A DNA stretch of 64,000 nucleotides from Arenicellales bacterium. Lineage in GTDB: Bacteria; Pseudomonadota; Gammaproteobacteria; Arenicellales; JAJDZL01. The DNA lies in the NCBI GenBank assembly GCA_958295885.1, contig OY282380.1, positions 186,001-250,000 on the forward strand, read 5' to 3'. Under the pieces are notes generated by a model. It did not search any database. It worked only from the letters and a program-made list of their open reading frames with translations, and was not told where the DNA came from. Within the stretch, counting starts at the first letter, position 1. Each line of letters opens with the position of its first letter. Of the stretch, positions 10,008-19,695 are shown in pieces. Position numbers and translations under genes: made by a program.

Positions 10008-10157
10008 CCCCATCCAGAGCAACCTTTCCATGAACTGTGTCTTTGAACACCTAGGGCGGATTCGTGCCTGGATGGGGAACTCGCCGAAAACACTCATGCG
10101 AAGTCTGTGTCTTAGAACACCTGTACAGGTCCGGAGTGACGGCGAGGATGCCCCATC
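10008..10157 (+). ncRNA. Candidate bridge RNA in the left end of the IS110 element
   Basis: CCCCATCCAG (10008-10017) pairs perfectly with CTGGATGGGG (10068-10077). GATGGGG-AA-CTCGCC (10071-10084) can instead pair with GGCGAG-GATG-CCCCATC (about 10141-10157). Each pairing encloses a copy of a near-identical 18-mer, CTGTGTCTTNGAACACCT (10035-10052 and 10105-10122, exactly 70 bases apart), itself a small hairpin (GTGT...ACAC). Two repeated loops in the 5' non-coding end match the architecture known for IS110-family bridge RNAs, which pair with target and donor DNA. Expression and loop assignment are inferred. Confidence 0.6.
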
Positions 10158-10192
10158 TAGGTCGAGTATAAATCAAATCACAATGGAGTCAC

Positions 10193-11440
10193 ATGATGTC
10201 AGAAAATTCCACTTGTTTTGTCGGCATTGACTGGGGACGAAAGTTCCATCAGTTCTGTGTCCTTGACCACGACGGTCAAGTAGTCGCACAACCTACCTGC
10301 CAGCATCTGGCCGAGCCGATCCGTCAGATGGCGCTGTGGCGGTTGCAGCGGGTCGATCACCAGGTCGAGCAGCTGAAGATCGGCTTGGAAGTTCCAACCG
10401 GTCCGTTGGTCTTGGCGCTGCAGTCTTTTGGCCTGACGCTATGGTCCATCAATCCCAAGCAGTCGAGTCGCTTTCGCGACCGCTTCTCGGTCGCCGGCGC
10501 CAAGGACGACCGACGCGATGCGCAGGTCATCGCCAGTGCGCTTCGCACCGATCAGCACGCCTTTCGGGAGGCGCCCGCACTCACCAAAGAGCAGCGCACA
10601 ATGCGCAGCCTAGTGCATTGCAGAGGCAGATTGATTCGACAAAAAGTCAAATTATCCAATCCGTTAAATGAATTGTTAGTGGCCTGTTTTCCAGCTCTGT
10701 TGGAGACTGTCGAAGACGTGGCTCAGAGCTGGTTTTTAAGTTTTCTGCAGCAGGCACCGACTCCACATCAAGCCCAGAAGATGACTCGCAGTGAGTTGCA
10801 GAATCTGCTCAAAGAACATCGCATCCGTCGTTTCGATGCCGACACTTTGCTGCCAATCCTGCGCCAGCAACCGTTTCCAGGCGTTGATCCGATGCACCCT
10901 CCAGAAGCCATTGAGATCGCAGTCTTAGTGCCACAATTGCAGTTGACGCTGTCACAAATCAAGGACCTCGAGCGTCAAATGGATGCGGTGATTGAACACT
11001 GGTGCCAAGCGCCACTCGAAACCAACTCAGACTCGATCAGCGACGTGGAAATTTTACGTTCGATCCCAGGGATCGGCAGAAATGTCGTGTCGGTGCTGCT
11101 GTCCGAAGCGCCAGAGGCCATTGAACAGCGAGATTATCAAGCTCTCAGAACGCTCAGTGGCGTCGCCCCGGTGACTCAACGTTCGGGCAAAAAGACGGTT
11201 GTCTGCCAGCGACGAGCCGTTAACAACCTGATGCAAAATGCACTGTATCACTGGGCTCGCGTCGCCTGTCAGCACGATGCGAAATGCAAACGGAAATACG
11301 ACTGCCTGAAAGCCCGCGGCAAAACTCACGGACATGCTTTACGCTGCGTCGGCGACCGCTTGCTCAAAGTGCTTTGCACGATGCTGCAGAACAACACTTT
11401 GTATGAGCCTCAACTGCCTGCAACTGCCACCGTTGCCTGA
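10193..11440 (+). CDS. IS110-family transposase (DEDD recombinase)
   Basis: 415 residues, intact. The N-terminal RuvC-like DEDD domain has D13 (GIDWGRKF), E66 (LEVPTGP) and D106/D109 (DDRRDAQ). The C-terminal Tnp domain has a helix-hairpin-helix (RSIPGIGRNVVSVLL) followed by LRTLSGVAPVTQRSGKK, whose serine (about S331) is the expected nucleophile. Its start has two ATG codons with GGAG about 9 bases upstream. These recombinases move IS110 elements under guidance of an element-encoded bridge RNA. All key residues are present, so it is probably active. Confidence 0.95.
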   Translation: MMSENSTCFVGIDWGRKFHQFCVLDHDGQVVAQPTCQHLAEPIRQMALWRLQRVDHQVEQLKIGLEVPTGPLVLALQSFGLTLWSINPKQSSRFRDRFSVAGAKDDRRDAQVIASALRTDQHAFREAPALTKEQRTMRSLVHCRGRLIRQKVKLSNPLNELLVACFPALLETVEDVAQSWFLSFLQQAPTPHQAQKMTRSELQNLLKEHRIRRFDADTLLPILRQQPFPGVDPMHPPEAIEIAVLVPQLQLTLSQIKDLERQMDAVIEHWCQAPLETNSDSISDVEILRSIPGIGRNVVSVLLSEAPEAIEQRDYQALRTLSGVAPVTQRSGKKTVVCQRRAVNNLMQNALYHWARVACQHDAKCKRKYDCLKARGKTHGHALRCVGDRLLKVLCTMLQNNTLYEPQLPATATVA

Positions 11441-11530
11441 AACAATTTGATGTCGCCGACAAACTCAATGGAGAAGCTATTTTGACTTGACAAAGGATAC
11501 GAAGTCCGCCCTGGCTGCTACCAACCGGAG

Positions 11531-11586
11531 CGACAGTTGTCGTGTGGGTTCGCACCCACTGAAAAGAAGCGCCTTTCCACGGCGCA
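11531..11586 (+). other. Cluster of three adjacent hairpins after the IS110 transposase
   Basis: CGACA-GT-TGTCG (11531-11542), GTGGG-ttcgca-CCCAC (11544-11559) and GCGCC...GGCGC (about 11569-11585) follow one another with almost no spacing. The second looks like a tRNA T-arm but has a 6-base loop and no cloverleaf context. It may be the right end of the IS110 element or a separate structured RNA. Confidence 0.4.
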
Positions 11587-11599
11587 CTAGGATTTACAG

Positions 11600-12344
11600 A
11601 TTAGAGAACGATGGCTTGATTCCCTTGTAAGATTTCGAGTCAGTGCCACGCTTGCTATCGCAGGCTTTCCTGTCACATCCCGTTATCCTCTTTTGAGATT
11701 TCACTCAAACCTTCGTTCAAGACTGTAGCGATTACCGAATTGCCGTTGTGCTCAGGGCCGTGTTCTGGTCTGATATGGAATTACGTTTCAGCAAACCTTC
11801 CCAGATTATTTTGACAGGTGGCGGAATCTGATTGATAGCTTCCGCGAGGTTGCGACGGAATTTGACTGTCAAAGGCGGCAGATTTATCAGTACCGATTAC
11901 GATTTTGGTGTTAAGGGGCGGTTTCAGATGTTTTCTGTCACTAAAGATCAAATGCCTCGGGATTTCGATAGAGGATTTGACTTGGTCCGATTCAGAAAAT
12001 TGGGCAATAAGACAATGCTGGCGCTAAGAGGAACAAACTTCGTGTGAGATTCCTCACACGGTGTGTAATCGACTGTCACAACAATAGGCGCGAACTGTTT
12101 TGGTGTTTAGTTGTCGAAATTTTACATACATGGATTATCTGAACTTCGTCCTTCAATTTTGATCAACCCTTGCTCAGTATCGCCATCCCCTGAATCAAGT
12201 CTCTGATATTCGTTCATTTCTAAATCGAATTTAAATCAACAGCGAATTGATTGTGACATGACAAAATCGAATATTTGCACATTCCATCCAAAACCAATAC
12301 AATCATACATTTTTTCGGCACTCAAAAAATTGTGAGTCATAGTT
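11600..12344. other. Intergenic, no gene recognised; one strong stem-loop
   Basis: No protein-like frame is convincing. CGTGTGAG-attc-CTCACACG at 12041-12060 is a perfect 8-bp stem with a 4-base loop and no T-run. No THI-box/TPP riboswitch consensus was found before the importer genes. Confidence 0.5.
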
Positions 12345-13361
12345 ATGAAAATACTTAAAAATTTTTTAATCGGCGTATTGGCTGCCGCCACTTTGTCAAT
12401 CAATTCCGCGATGGCGGAAGTTACCATCAATTACGCCAACGACTGGAAATGGGAAGGCCCGGCCGCGGCTTTTCTATTAGCTTTGGACAAGGGCTACTAT
12501 AAGGAGGAAGGACTTGATGTCAGCATGGATACCGGCAAAGGTTCGCTGGACGCAATTCCTCGTGTGGCCTCAGGCACCTATCAGATGGGCTTCGCCGATA
12601 TCAATTCTTTGGTTAAATTCATTGATGCCAACCCGGATGTAACTGCTAGAGCCGTGCTAATGGTCTACAACGCACCGCCGTTCGCCATTATCGGTCGCAA
12701 GTCTCTAGGCATTGCCACTCCAAAAGATCTGGAAGGCAAAACACTCGGAGCTCCAGCCCCGGACGGCGCTTATGCGCAGTGGAAAGCCTTTGTCAAAGCC
12801 AATGACATCGACGCCTCGCAAGTGACGATTGAAAATATTGGATTCCCCGTTCGCGAACCAATGCTTGCGCAAGGCAAAGTGGACGCCATTACAGGGTATT
12901 CATTTTCCTCCTTCATTAATCTCAAAGCCAACAACGTACCTGAAGACGACATCTCCGTATTGCTGATGAGCAACTACGGTTTGGATTTGTACGGCAATGC
13001 AGTAATTGTCAACCCGCAATTCGCTGAAGAAAATCCAGGAGCCGTGAAAGGTTTCATCCGCGCCACCATCCGTGGTTTTAAAGAAGCCGTTAGCGATCCG
13101 GAAGCAGCGATAAAGCACGTTTTGAATCACAACGACGTCGCCCGAGAAGAGGTTGAATTAGAACGCTTGAAATTGGCTATTGCTCAAAACATCCATACCG
13201 ACGACGTAAAAGCCAACGGATTCGGTGGAGTAAACCTAGAACGTTTCGAACGTTCAATCGACCAGATCGGCGACACTTACGAGTTCAAACAGCGTCCGGC
13301 CGCCGAAGCCATTTTCGACGGTTCTTACTTGCCTGACCAAGCAGACCGCATGCTGCCGTAG
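12345..13361 (+). CDS. ABC transporter substrate-binding protein, NMT1/TauA-like
   Basis: Periplasmic binding protein of 338 residues. It has a signal peptide (residues 1-24, hydrophobic core VLAAATLSINS, cleavage after AMA) and an NMT1/THI5-like fold: NDWKWEGPAAAFLLALDKGYYKEEGLDV, then the AIPRVASGTYQMGFAD segment. Relatives bind taurine, alkanesulfonates, nitrate or the thiamine pyrimidine precursor; the sequence alone does not choose among these. The ATPase and permease follow directly, giving a complete importer. It lies between an IS110 and an IS1595-type element in a region that separates truA from fimV, so it may be acquired cargo. Confidence 0.85.
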   Translation: MKILKNFLIGVLAAATLSINSAMAEVTINYANDWKWEGPAAAFLLALDKGYYKEEGLDVSMDTGKGSLDAIPRVASGTYQMGFADINSLVKFIDANPDVTARAVLMVYNAPPFAIIGRKSLGIATPKDLEGKTLGAPAPDGAYAQWKAFVKANDIDASQVTIENIGFPVREPMLAQGKVDAITGYSFSSFINLKANNVPEDDISVLLMSNYGLDLYGNAVIVNPQFAEENPGAVKGFIRATIRGFKEAVSDPEAAIKHVLNHNDVAREEVELERLKLAIAQNIHTDDVKANGFGGVNLERFERSIDQIGDTYEFKQRPAAEAIFDGSYLPDQADRMLP

Positions 13362-13367
13362 ATTTCT

Positions 13368-14162
13368 TTGACCGCGTATATCGAGATCAAAGATGTTGCC
13401 TTGCGCTATGCGCCGCAAGGCAAAAGCGGTGTGGGAACACTGGCCGTTGAAAAACTCTCACTGAGGGTTGAAAAAGGTGAATTCGTTGCTGTTGTAGGAC
13501 CTTCCGGTTGCGGAAAATCCACCCTGATGAAATTGGCGACAGGGCTGAATTTCCCTACTGAAGGAGTCGTTTCCGTGGCTGGCGAAATTGTCAATGGACC
13601 TGTGTCAATCGCTGGCATGGCATTTCAAAATCCTGTCATGCTACCCTGGCGACGAACGATTGACAATGTGCTGTTGCCGTTGGAAATCGTGCAGCCACAT
13701 CGTAAATACATGCGTCGCAACAAAGCTCGCTACCGCGAGCGGGCGGAAGCGCTATTGGAGTCCGTCGGACTGGCCGGTTTCGGACAGGATTATCCTTGGC
13801 AGCTGTCCGGCGGCATGCAGCAGCGAGCTTCGCTTTGCCGAGCCCTGATTCATGAGCCGGAATTGCTAATGCTGGATGAGCCATTCGCCGCTCTTGACGC
13901 TTTCACGCGTGAGGACCTGTGGTGCGTCATCCGCGATTTACATGCCGAAAAGGGCTTTACAACCGTCCTAGTTACACATGATTTGCGGGAAGCTGTTTTT
14001 TTGGCGGACCGTATATTGGTCATGAGCGCGCGTCCGGGATATATATTGGCAACGCGGGAATCCTCAATACCCCGTCCGAGAGAATTGGAAGTGACGTACG
14101 ATCTGGAATTTGGCACCATTGTTCAAGAATTGCGCGGCTACATCGCACAGGCGCGCGGATGA
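13368..14162 (+). CDS. ABC transporter ATP-binding protein (NitT/TauT type)
   Basis: Cytoplasmic ATPase of 264 residues. Walker A is GPSGCGKST, the Q-loop lies in AFQNPVMLPWR, the signature is LSGGMQQR, Walker B is LLMLDEPFAALD, and the H-loop is in VLVTHDLREAV. The start is a TTG six bases after the binding-protein stop; no better start is evident. The TGA overlaps the permease ATG. It energises uptake of the unknown ligand of the preceding protein. Confidence 0.92.
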   Translation: MTAYIEIKDVALRYAPQGKSGVGTLAVEKLSLRVEKGEFVAVVGPSGCGKSTLMKLATGLNFPTEGVVSVAGEIVNGPVSIAGMAFQNPVMLPWRRTIDNVLLPLEIVQPHRKYMRRNKARYRERAEALLESVGLAGFGQDYPWQLSGGMQQRASLCRALIHEPELLMLDEPFAALDAFTREDLWCVIRDLHAEKGFTTVLVTHDLREAVFLADRILVMSARPGYILATRESSIPRPRELEVTYDLEFGTIVQELRGYIAQARG

Positions 14163-14941
14163 ATTTTGGCTCTACCATTCGAATCAACTGGGTCGCAGCC
14201 GCACCGTGGCTCTGCGTTTTCGGTCTGTTTTTTATCTGGGAGCTGGGTTGTCGCCTGCTTGATGTTCCCTATTACATTTTACCGACACCATTTCGCATCG
14301 CTTTAGCTTTTCAGGAATTTTCCTCAGCGCTGTGGAACAACTCTCTGCAGACCTTATGGACCACGATGGCTGGCTTTGGCATTGCAGTCGCATTCGGATT
14401 GGCGCTCGGGCTGTTCATTGGTTGGGATCGAGCCGTGTACGCCGGTCTGTACCCGCTAATGGTGGGGTTCAACTCTATTCCCAAAGTCGCGGTGGTACCG
14501 ATCTTAGTGCTCTGGTTCGGCGCTGGGTGGCTTCCCGCCGTGTTGACCGCCTTTCTAATTTCCTTTTTCCCAATCGTTGTTAATGTTGCCACTGGACTCG
14601 CCACGATTGAACCGGAAATGGAAGATGTACTGCGCGCTCTGGGAGCGAAAAAACTTGACATCATGACAAAAGTCGGGATTCCACGTTCACTGCCCTATTT
14701 CTTCGGTTCGCTGAAAATTGCGATCACCTTGGCTTTCATCGGGTCCGTTCTCTCGGAAACGATAGCGGCCAATTCCGGTTTAGGGCACATGATGCTGACA
14801 GCACAGGCAAATTTCGAAGTGCCGTTGGTATTTGCTTGCCTGATCGCCTTGGCGGTTGAAGGTATTGCCATGTACGCGATTATGGCGTGGCTGGAGCAAC
14901 GTATGACAGGTTGGGCACATCGCTCGGCATTCAATCGCTGA
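14159..14941 (+). CDS. ABC transporter permease (NitT/TauT type)
   Basis: Inner-membrane permease of 260 residues with about six helices, the first at residues 13-30. The BPD_transp_1 coupling loop is at about 155-175: EDVLRALGAKKLDIMTKVG followed by IPRSLPYF. The ATG overlaps the ATPase stop by four bases, so the three genes form one operon. No downstream gene extends it. Confidence 0.93.
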   Translation: MNFGSTIRINWVAAAPWLCVFGLFFIWELGCRLLDVPYYILPTPFRIALAFQEFSSALWNNSLQTLWTTMAGFGIAVAFGLALGLFIGWDRAVYAGLYPLMVGFNSIPKVAVVPILVLWFGAGWLPAVLTAFLISFFPIVVNVATGLATIEPEMEDVLRALGAKKLDIMTKVGIPRSLPYFFGSLKIAITLAFIGSVLSETIAANSGLGHMMLTAQANFEVPLVFACLIALAVEGIAMYAIMAWLEQRMTGWAHRSAFNR

Positions 14942-15396
14942 TCAGTGAGCTTGCATTCAGAAGTTCACTTCACAGTACACAGATTCACCGAAGAACGACC
15001 GCATTTCTCCGTGACAAATACGGTGAGTCATCCCGATCATAAGTTTAAAACACCGGATAACGCATGCACAAACCGGTTCCATATCACAAAACTGCTTAGC
15101 GACCTGATAAGCAACGCCTTTTTCTATTGACGGGTATTCAACAATCGAAGTTCGCTGAAAAATCACACATGCCATAAACCAAAATCGATTTTCCCTTTGA
15201 GATGAACACGACGATAAATTCGCTTGGCGGCTGCCGTGGCGCGACTTCGCATCAACTACCTTCTTCAGCGGCGTTCCGCATCATGGCAGTTCCCAGCGCC
15301 CGCAGGCTGCCCCAATGATTTTCACGGCATATTCAAGAAGTACTTTTCAACAGGAAACAAACCGAAAGGCTCTATTCGTGAAATGTGTGGAATTTA
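14942..15396. other. Intergenic between importer operon and IS1595 transposase; nothing recognised
   Basis: No motif-bearing frame was found. A GTGTGGAATTT stretch near 15384 partly resembles AAAATCCACAC near 16387 inverted, and might be the ends of the IS1595-type element, but no target duplication is visible. Confidence 0.4.
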
Positions 15397-16338
15397 TCAC
15401 AAATCCAGGTCCAAACACGCAGCTGATGTAGGAGTGTTTGAGGTGACACAACGATGGAACCAGCGCAGGTAACTGTCGAGCCACTTGGTAGAAACTGCGC
15501 GGCAACGATGATTGACAAAATTCTTCAATCGTTCATGTCGATTGTTGACGTTTTGAAGGTGCCAGGTTCCGCGCACATAGCCCTCTCGAGACACCACGAT
15601 GGTTTCATGTTGCAATCCCAGTTCTGTGGCGCACTTGGCATACGACCTGTGCCCATCGCTGACCATAACCGAATCGGTGGCCACGAGCTGAGCCAACAGC
15701 GGTTTGAGTTGCTTTGCTTTCATGCCCGGCAACCGCGTATTGCGGGTGGGTCCACCGCGTTGTACGGCAGTGAGCACTGCAACTTGTTCTGAACTGCGAC
15801 CTCGCTGGGTGGCGGTTCCACCTCGGGCTCGGGGTTCTCGCTCGTCTTTGACCTTGCGGTCCCCCTTGCGACTGTGTAAAAACAAGGTTTCGTCTACCTC
15901 GACCACACCTTGCAACTTGTCATTTGGCGCCTGCGTCAACAGAAACCGATGACGCCAGCGAAACGCAGTGCTGACCGCGATCCCACAACTGCGAGCCGAT
16001 TCGCGCACCGTCTCCAAGCGCATTTGTTCCGCCGCGAACGCCAGCCACTTCTCCTTGTGATGCAAACCTGACAAGGGCGAATCCGACGCCGCATTGAAGG
16101 TGCGACCACAACCTTTGGCACAGCGATAACGTTGCAAGCCGCGGGTGATGCCATGTTTGTAGGCTCCCTCGGTGCCACAGTGCGGACAGCGACGGTCCTT
16201 GCCCACGCGTTGATCCACCGCCAACACCGATTGAGCTTCGGTATAGGCTTCATTCAAAATCTTAATGGCTTGGGCTTGCTGATGAACCGAGAGTTGCTTG
16301 AACTGGGCGATGTAGGCATCAGATTGTTCAGCATCCAT
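15397..16338 (-). CDS. IS1595-family (ISXO2-like) transposase
   Basis: 313 residues, apparently intact. An N-terminal zinc ribbon (CPHCG ... YRCAKGCGRTF) is followed by a helix-turn-helix region (ESARSCGIAVSTAFRWRHRF) and the ISXO2-like DDE domain with VVEVDETLF, VMVSDGHRSY and NVNNRHERLKNFV. It mobilises its own element. It starts at ATG 16338. The element interrupts the stretch between truA and the fimV-like gene. Confidence 0.92.
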   Translation of the reverse strand: MDAEQSDAYIAQFKQLSVHQQAQAIKILNEAYTEAQSVLAVDQRVGKDRRCPHCGTEGAYKHGITRGLQRYRCAKGCGRTFNAASDSPLSGLHHKEKWLAFAAEQMRLETVRESARSCGIAVSTAFRWRHRFLLTQAPNDKLQGVVEVDETLFLHSRKGDRKVKDEREPRARGGTATQRGRSSEQVAVLTAVQRGGPTRNTRLPGMKAKQLKPLLAQLVATDSVMVSDGHRSYAKCATELGLQHETIVVSREGYVRGTWHLQNVNNRHERLKNFVNHRCRAVSTKWLDSYLRWFHRCVTSNTPTSAACLDLDL

Positions 16339-16656
16339 GCTGGTTTATCCTTATGTTTTTAAATGTGATTTGATCATTATTATACCAAAATCCACACAAA
16401 TTAAGAACAGAGCCAACCGAAACCGTGTTCCCGACGCTAATCGGGTTAGAATGCATTGTTTTGATCGTTACTTTGGCGAAACTTTGCACCCCAGCAGCCG
16501 GAATAAAATTATTCAGGCCGTGTTGACTTTCCACCGTGTACAGACGGTTCCGTACACCATTGATACCTGATTATGGATAGCGACTCCATATTTGACTCCG
16601 AAAGACCTAGTAATTCAACAAACACAGCGCGATCGAGCTCCTGACGAGAGTTGTCT
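16339..16656. other. Short gap, no gene seen
   Basis: 318 bases between the IS1595 transposase and the methyltransferase remnant, probably the right end of the insertion sequence and flank. Confidence 0.4.
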
Positions 16657-19302
16657 TCATACGCTTGATTTGCGGGCAAGAATTTTTTTTTCAGCAAATC
16701 TATCGTAAATTTCTAAAGAGAGTTTTAGCTGAGAATCACTGAGTTCGCGGGGGTCAAGTGTCAGAAGTTCAGGAGATTTAGTGGGAGTCAAGTTAACTCT
16801 ACCTTGTTGTTGGCGAGTTCCAATCCACCAGAAACTCATCAGCCCTATAGTCGAATTCATCCATAGAACCAGTGGAATTTCCCAAGATTTATCCCGGAAG
16901 ATGTAATTCGGCCATGCCCTTCCACCTAGAGTTTCATCATGCGTAATACAGGCAGCAAGAGGCTGTGAGTTTAATCGAAAATTTTGATTCAGGTGGAATC
17001 TCGACGAGAATTGATTCCAGATTTCGACTGCTTTCTCAATGTAATCAGGATGCGGTTTCAATTGAGTGTCAGGCAAAACATTGATGTGCTGTTCTCGTTT
17101 GGCATCATGTGCCCACAGAGCTGGATATTCACAATAACCCTTGCCCGACCATTCGAATCTTTCGAAAGGTCTTTGGGGTTTATGCCATGAAATACTAGCA
17201 TGATATAAACCTCGTTGACCAATTTCGTTCAGCTTTGCGAGTGGAAGTTCGAGTTCCGCTGAGCTGCGTGGCAGTTTGAGGCGGTGCCGGTTGTAAAACG
17301 TTAACATTGTCGAAGCAATCGTAGTGGACTGTATACCCGAGCAGCCACCGTCCAGCAGACTCGCAGAAATCATGCAGCCTATTGAAATTGATCCTGAATC
17401 ATCAGATAAGCGTAAATCTAGAACATCTTCTGTTGCTTTTGATTTTAGCCGCGCCGCAATTGTACCCGCTTCCAGCGGAGTGGATGGACGGCGAAGCAGG
17501 TTGATATATTGGACTTGGTTACTGCCTGATTTGTAATTCTTCTTGGTCGCAATGACCATTACTTCCGCCATACCAGTATCAGCAGAGAAAGCTCGTTTTT
17601 CTGAGCCAGAAGCTGCAATGGATAAAATTTGTATATTTTCATAAAAGGAGTTCAACAATTTCCGTGAATTTTCCCATGCTTTGCCCTGTACGAATGAAAA
17701 GGGCAATACGAGTGACAATACACCTCCGATTTTCAGCTTTTCATGTGCAAGATCAATAAAATTCGAAGCCAAGCCTGCGAGACCATTGCCTGCGATGATC
17801 ACTGGATGAAATGAACCATCCGAAAATTTACCCTTACCGCGAGATTTCTTCAGCTGTTTGTTTAATTTTTTCAAGCGCCTGGACATCAGCCTTTGTTCAT
17901 CGTCAGATGTATTGAATCCGGCGAAGGCAGGTACGGGAACACCAATTTTTTTCGCTTCGTTTCCGGTCGGGCGAACAAAGGGAGGATTCATAATGATCAG
18001 GTCGCATATTTCGTGTTCGAGATCAACGTTATTCTTTCTTCGGAAGTGCCGTTTATTTCAGTGCCTGCTCCAAACAAATCTACGGCTGTATCTTCCATGA
18101 TTAAATCCAATGAACCAATTGAGACTCTTGAAACTCCGTTGGAGTCGGTTTGGCCGTACGGCAGCAAAATTACCCTTGTTCCTTCGAAAAATTCACGTGG
18201 ATGACTTGCACTCAAAATTGAAGCGGTAAGATTCACTGCAGTCGGCATAATGTCAGCCCCAATCAGCGAATTTTCCATCATGTCACGATGTAGTTCACCA
18301 TCATCGAAACCTCCACGACGCGCCCTTCTTAGAATCGACTGATATGCCGCTGACAGGAGCGTCCCTGTTCCACATGCAAAATCAGGCTATGCTTAAGTTT
18401 TTGATTGCACTCATGTCGCTCCAATCCACCGCCAGCCGGTCAACACAGAGTGTAGCAATGAGTAAAGCGCTCGTGGGTTTGGTATAAAAAGTAGCAAGAA
18501 ACTTACGGTCGGCAATCATACGCTGGAATACCTGCCCCGCCATGTCATGAATCGTACTCGCTCCGAGCTGAAAAAGGTCGTCGGCTAATTTTTCCATCGC
18601 CATCCGAATCGTTTGCTCACTTTCCTGCTGATGCAGCAGTTTTGCGATATCAGGCAACATTTGAGGGGCACGGTCAGCAGCCAAACGTAAAGAACCAGCA
18701 GATCGCTGAATCGCCAATTCAACTATATCGACGGCTTTTTTCAATCGACTTTCAGACAAAACTGCAAACTCTATTGCATCTGCGATGTTTGACAGCGAAG
18801 CATCAACCCAGCCGTCACTTGGCCATCTAACGTGCTGGTCGTCGCTGTCAAATGCATACAGGCAGAATTCGAACTGAGCGTCTCTAATCGCTTGAGCGAG
18901 AATTTGCTGACTTACCGTAGACAGATTCTTGTCAACCTTTACCGCAAGAACTGATTCAATCTTTCCAGAATGTCCAACGAGGTTCGCTCCCAATCGAGAC
19001 AGTGCATCCTTCTCCACTCCAGGGGCGGGGCTCCATTCTGTCTCTATGCAGACAGGAACTCCATAACGGGGAGTGATCAAAATGTCAAGTCTTCGCAGCC
19101 TCTCAGCTATAACGTAGGTTGCCTCAGCACGAATTACGTTTTCAGCATTCCATTCGGGATTAAGCCTCCTAAGTTCAATTGCTAAATGTGCATTGAGTAT
19201 AGGTTCGGTTGTTCTGCCGTCGGTCGTAATGCTAGATAAATGAATAGTGAACTGCCATTGTAAATTTTGACTACTTTTCTTGCGGACTTTGTTCAGCTCC
19301 AA
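16657..19302 (-). pseudogene. N6-adenine DNA methyltransferase (type I/IIG-like), frameshifted
   Basis: Three minus-strand frames form one protein of about 880 residues. Part 1 (19302-18382) has an N-terminal region with RLDILITPRY and PVCIETEW, resembling a PD-(D/E)XK nuclease core (D73, E87, E89), then ATFYTKPTSALLIATL typical before N6 methyltransferase domains. It stops at 18382, but the shifted frame continues with DFACGTGTLLSAAY, the AdoMet-binding motif I. Part 2 (to about 18000) has GADIMPTAVNLTASIL and stops. A second shift near 18030 restores DLEHEICDLIIMNPPFVR, the NPPF catalytic motif, in part 3 (17991-16657). Two frameshifts make it inactive. The partner is probably a lost restriction system. 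Confidence 0.82.
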
Positions 19303-19695
19303 AAATTCCTGCAGGAAATAAAGGAAAAAATTACTTTGTTGTGTAATTCTCGTCGCAAGGCTGCTCTTTACGCCCCTCTCGGAAATTCAGTTGCAGAGAA
19401 CACGGTCGGTATCCAGTACGAGTTCGAAACTCTACAGTTCTTGGTGCTCGTAAATCCAATAGTGTCATTTAAGTCACCACCAAATTGTAACCATCATCGA
19501 CTGTGTATTGCGATCATTCAGGATTTATTGCGTCAATAACTGACGTAGTTTCACAACAAAGGCAGTACTTTTCTTCTTTGTCATCCAAAGAAACTGACTC
19601 AGATCATAGATTCTGATCCGAGATTCAAAGATGTCAGATTGCTGAAAAAGAATTCAGTTCAGGCACTACGTGTGGAGAGACATTCAGTGGTTTCA
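19303..19695. other. Intergenic, no gene seen
   Basis: About 390 bases between the methyltransferase remnant and the end of the fimV-like gene; it marks the right junction of the interrupted fimV-truA block. Confidence 0.4.

Larger units (their letters stand above)
9900..11590 (+). mobile_element. IS110-family insertion sequence (ends not determined)
   Basis: It contains one intact transposase (10193-11440), a structured left non-coding region of about 290 bases, and a right non-coding region with three consecutive hairpins (11531-11586). IS110 elements lack long terminal inverted repeats, so the exact ends cannot be read from one copy. A 3'-truncated second copy of the transposase at 58002-58440 shows the family has moved or been duplicated in this genome. 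Confidence 0.75.

Noticed and set aside
11541..11585. tRNA gene suggested by GTGGGTTCGCACCCAC
   Set aside because: The loop has six bases rather than seven, and no acceptor, D or anticodon stems could be placed around it.
12061..12344. TPP riboswitch before the NMT1-like importer
   Set aside because: No THI-box consensus was found in the upstream region, so a thiamine-precursor role is not supported.
16657..19302. BREX or other defence island methyltransferase (PglX-like)
   Set aside because: No other BREX components are present and the gene is frameshifted twice.
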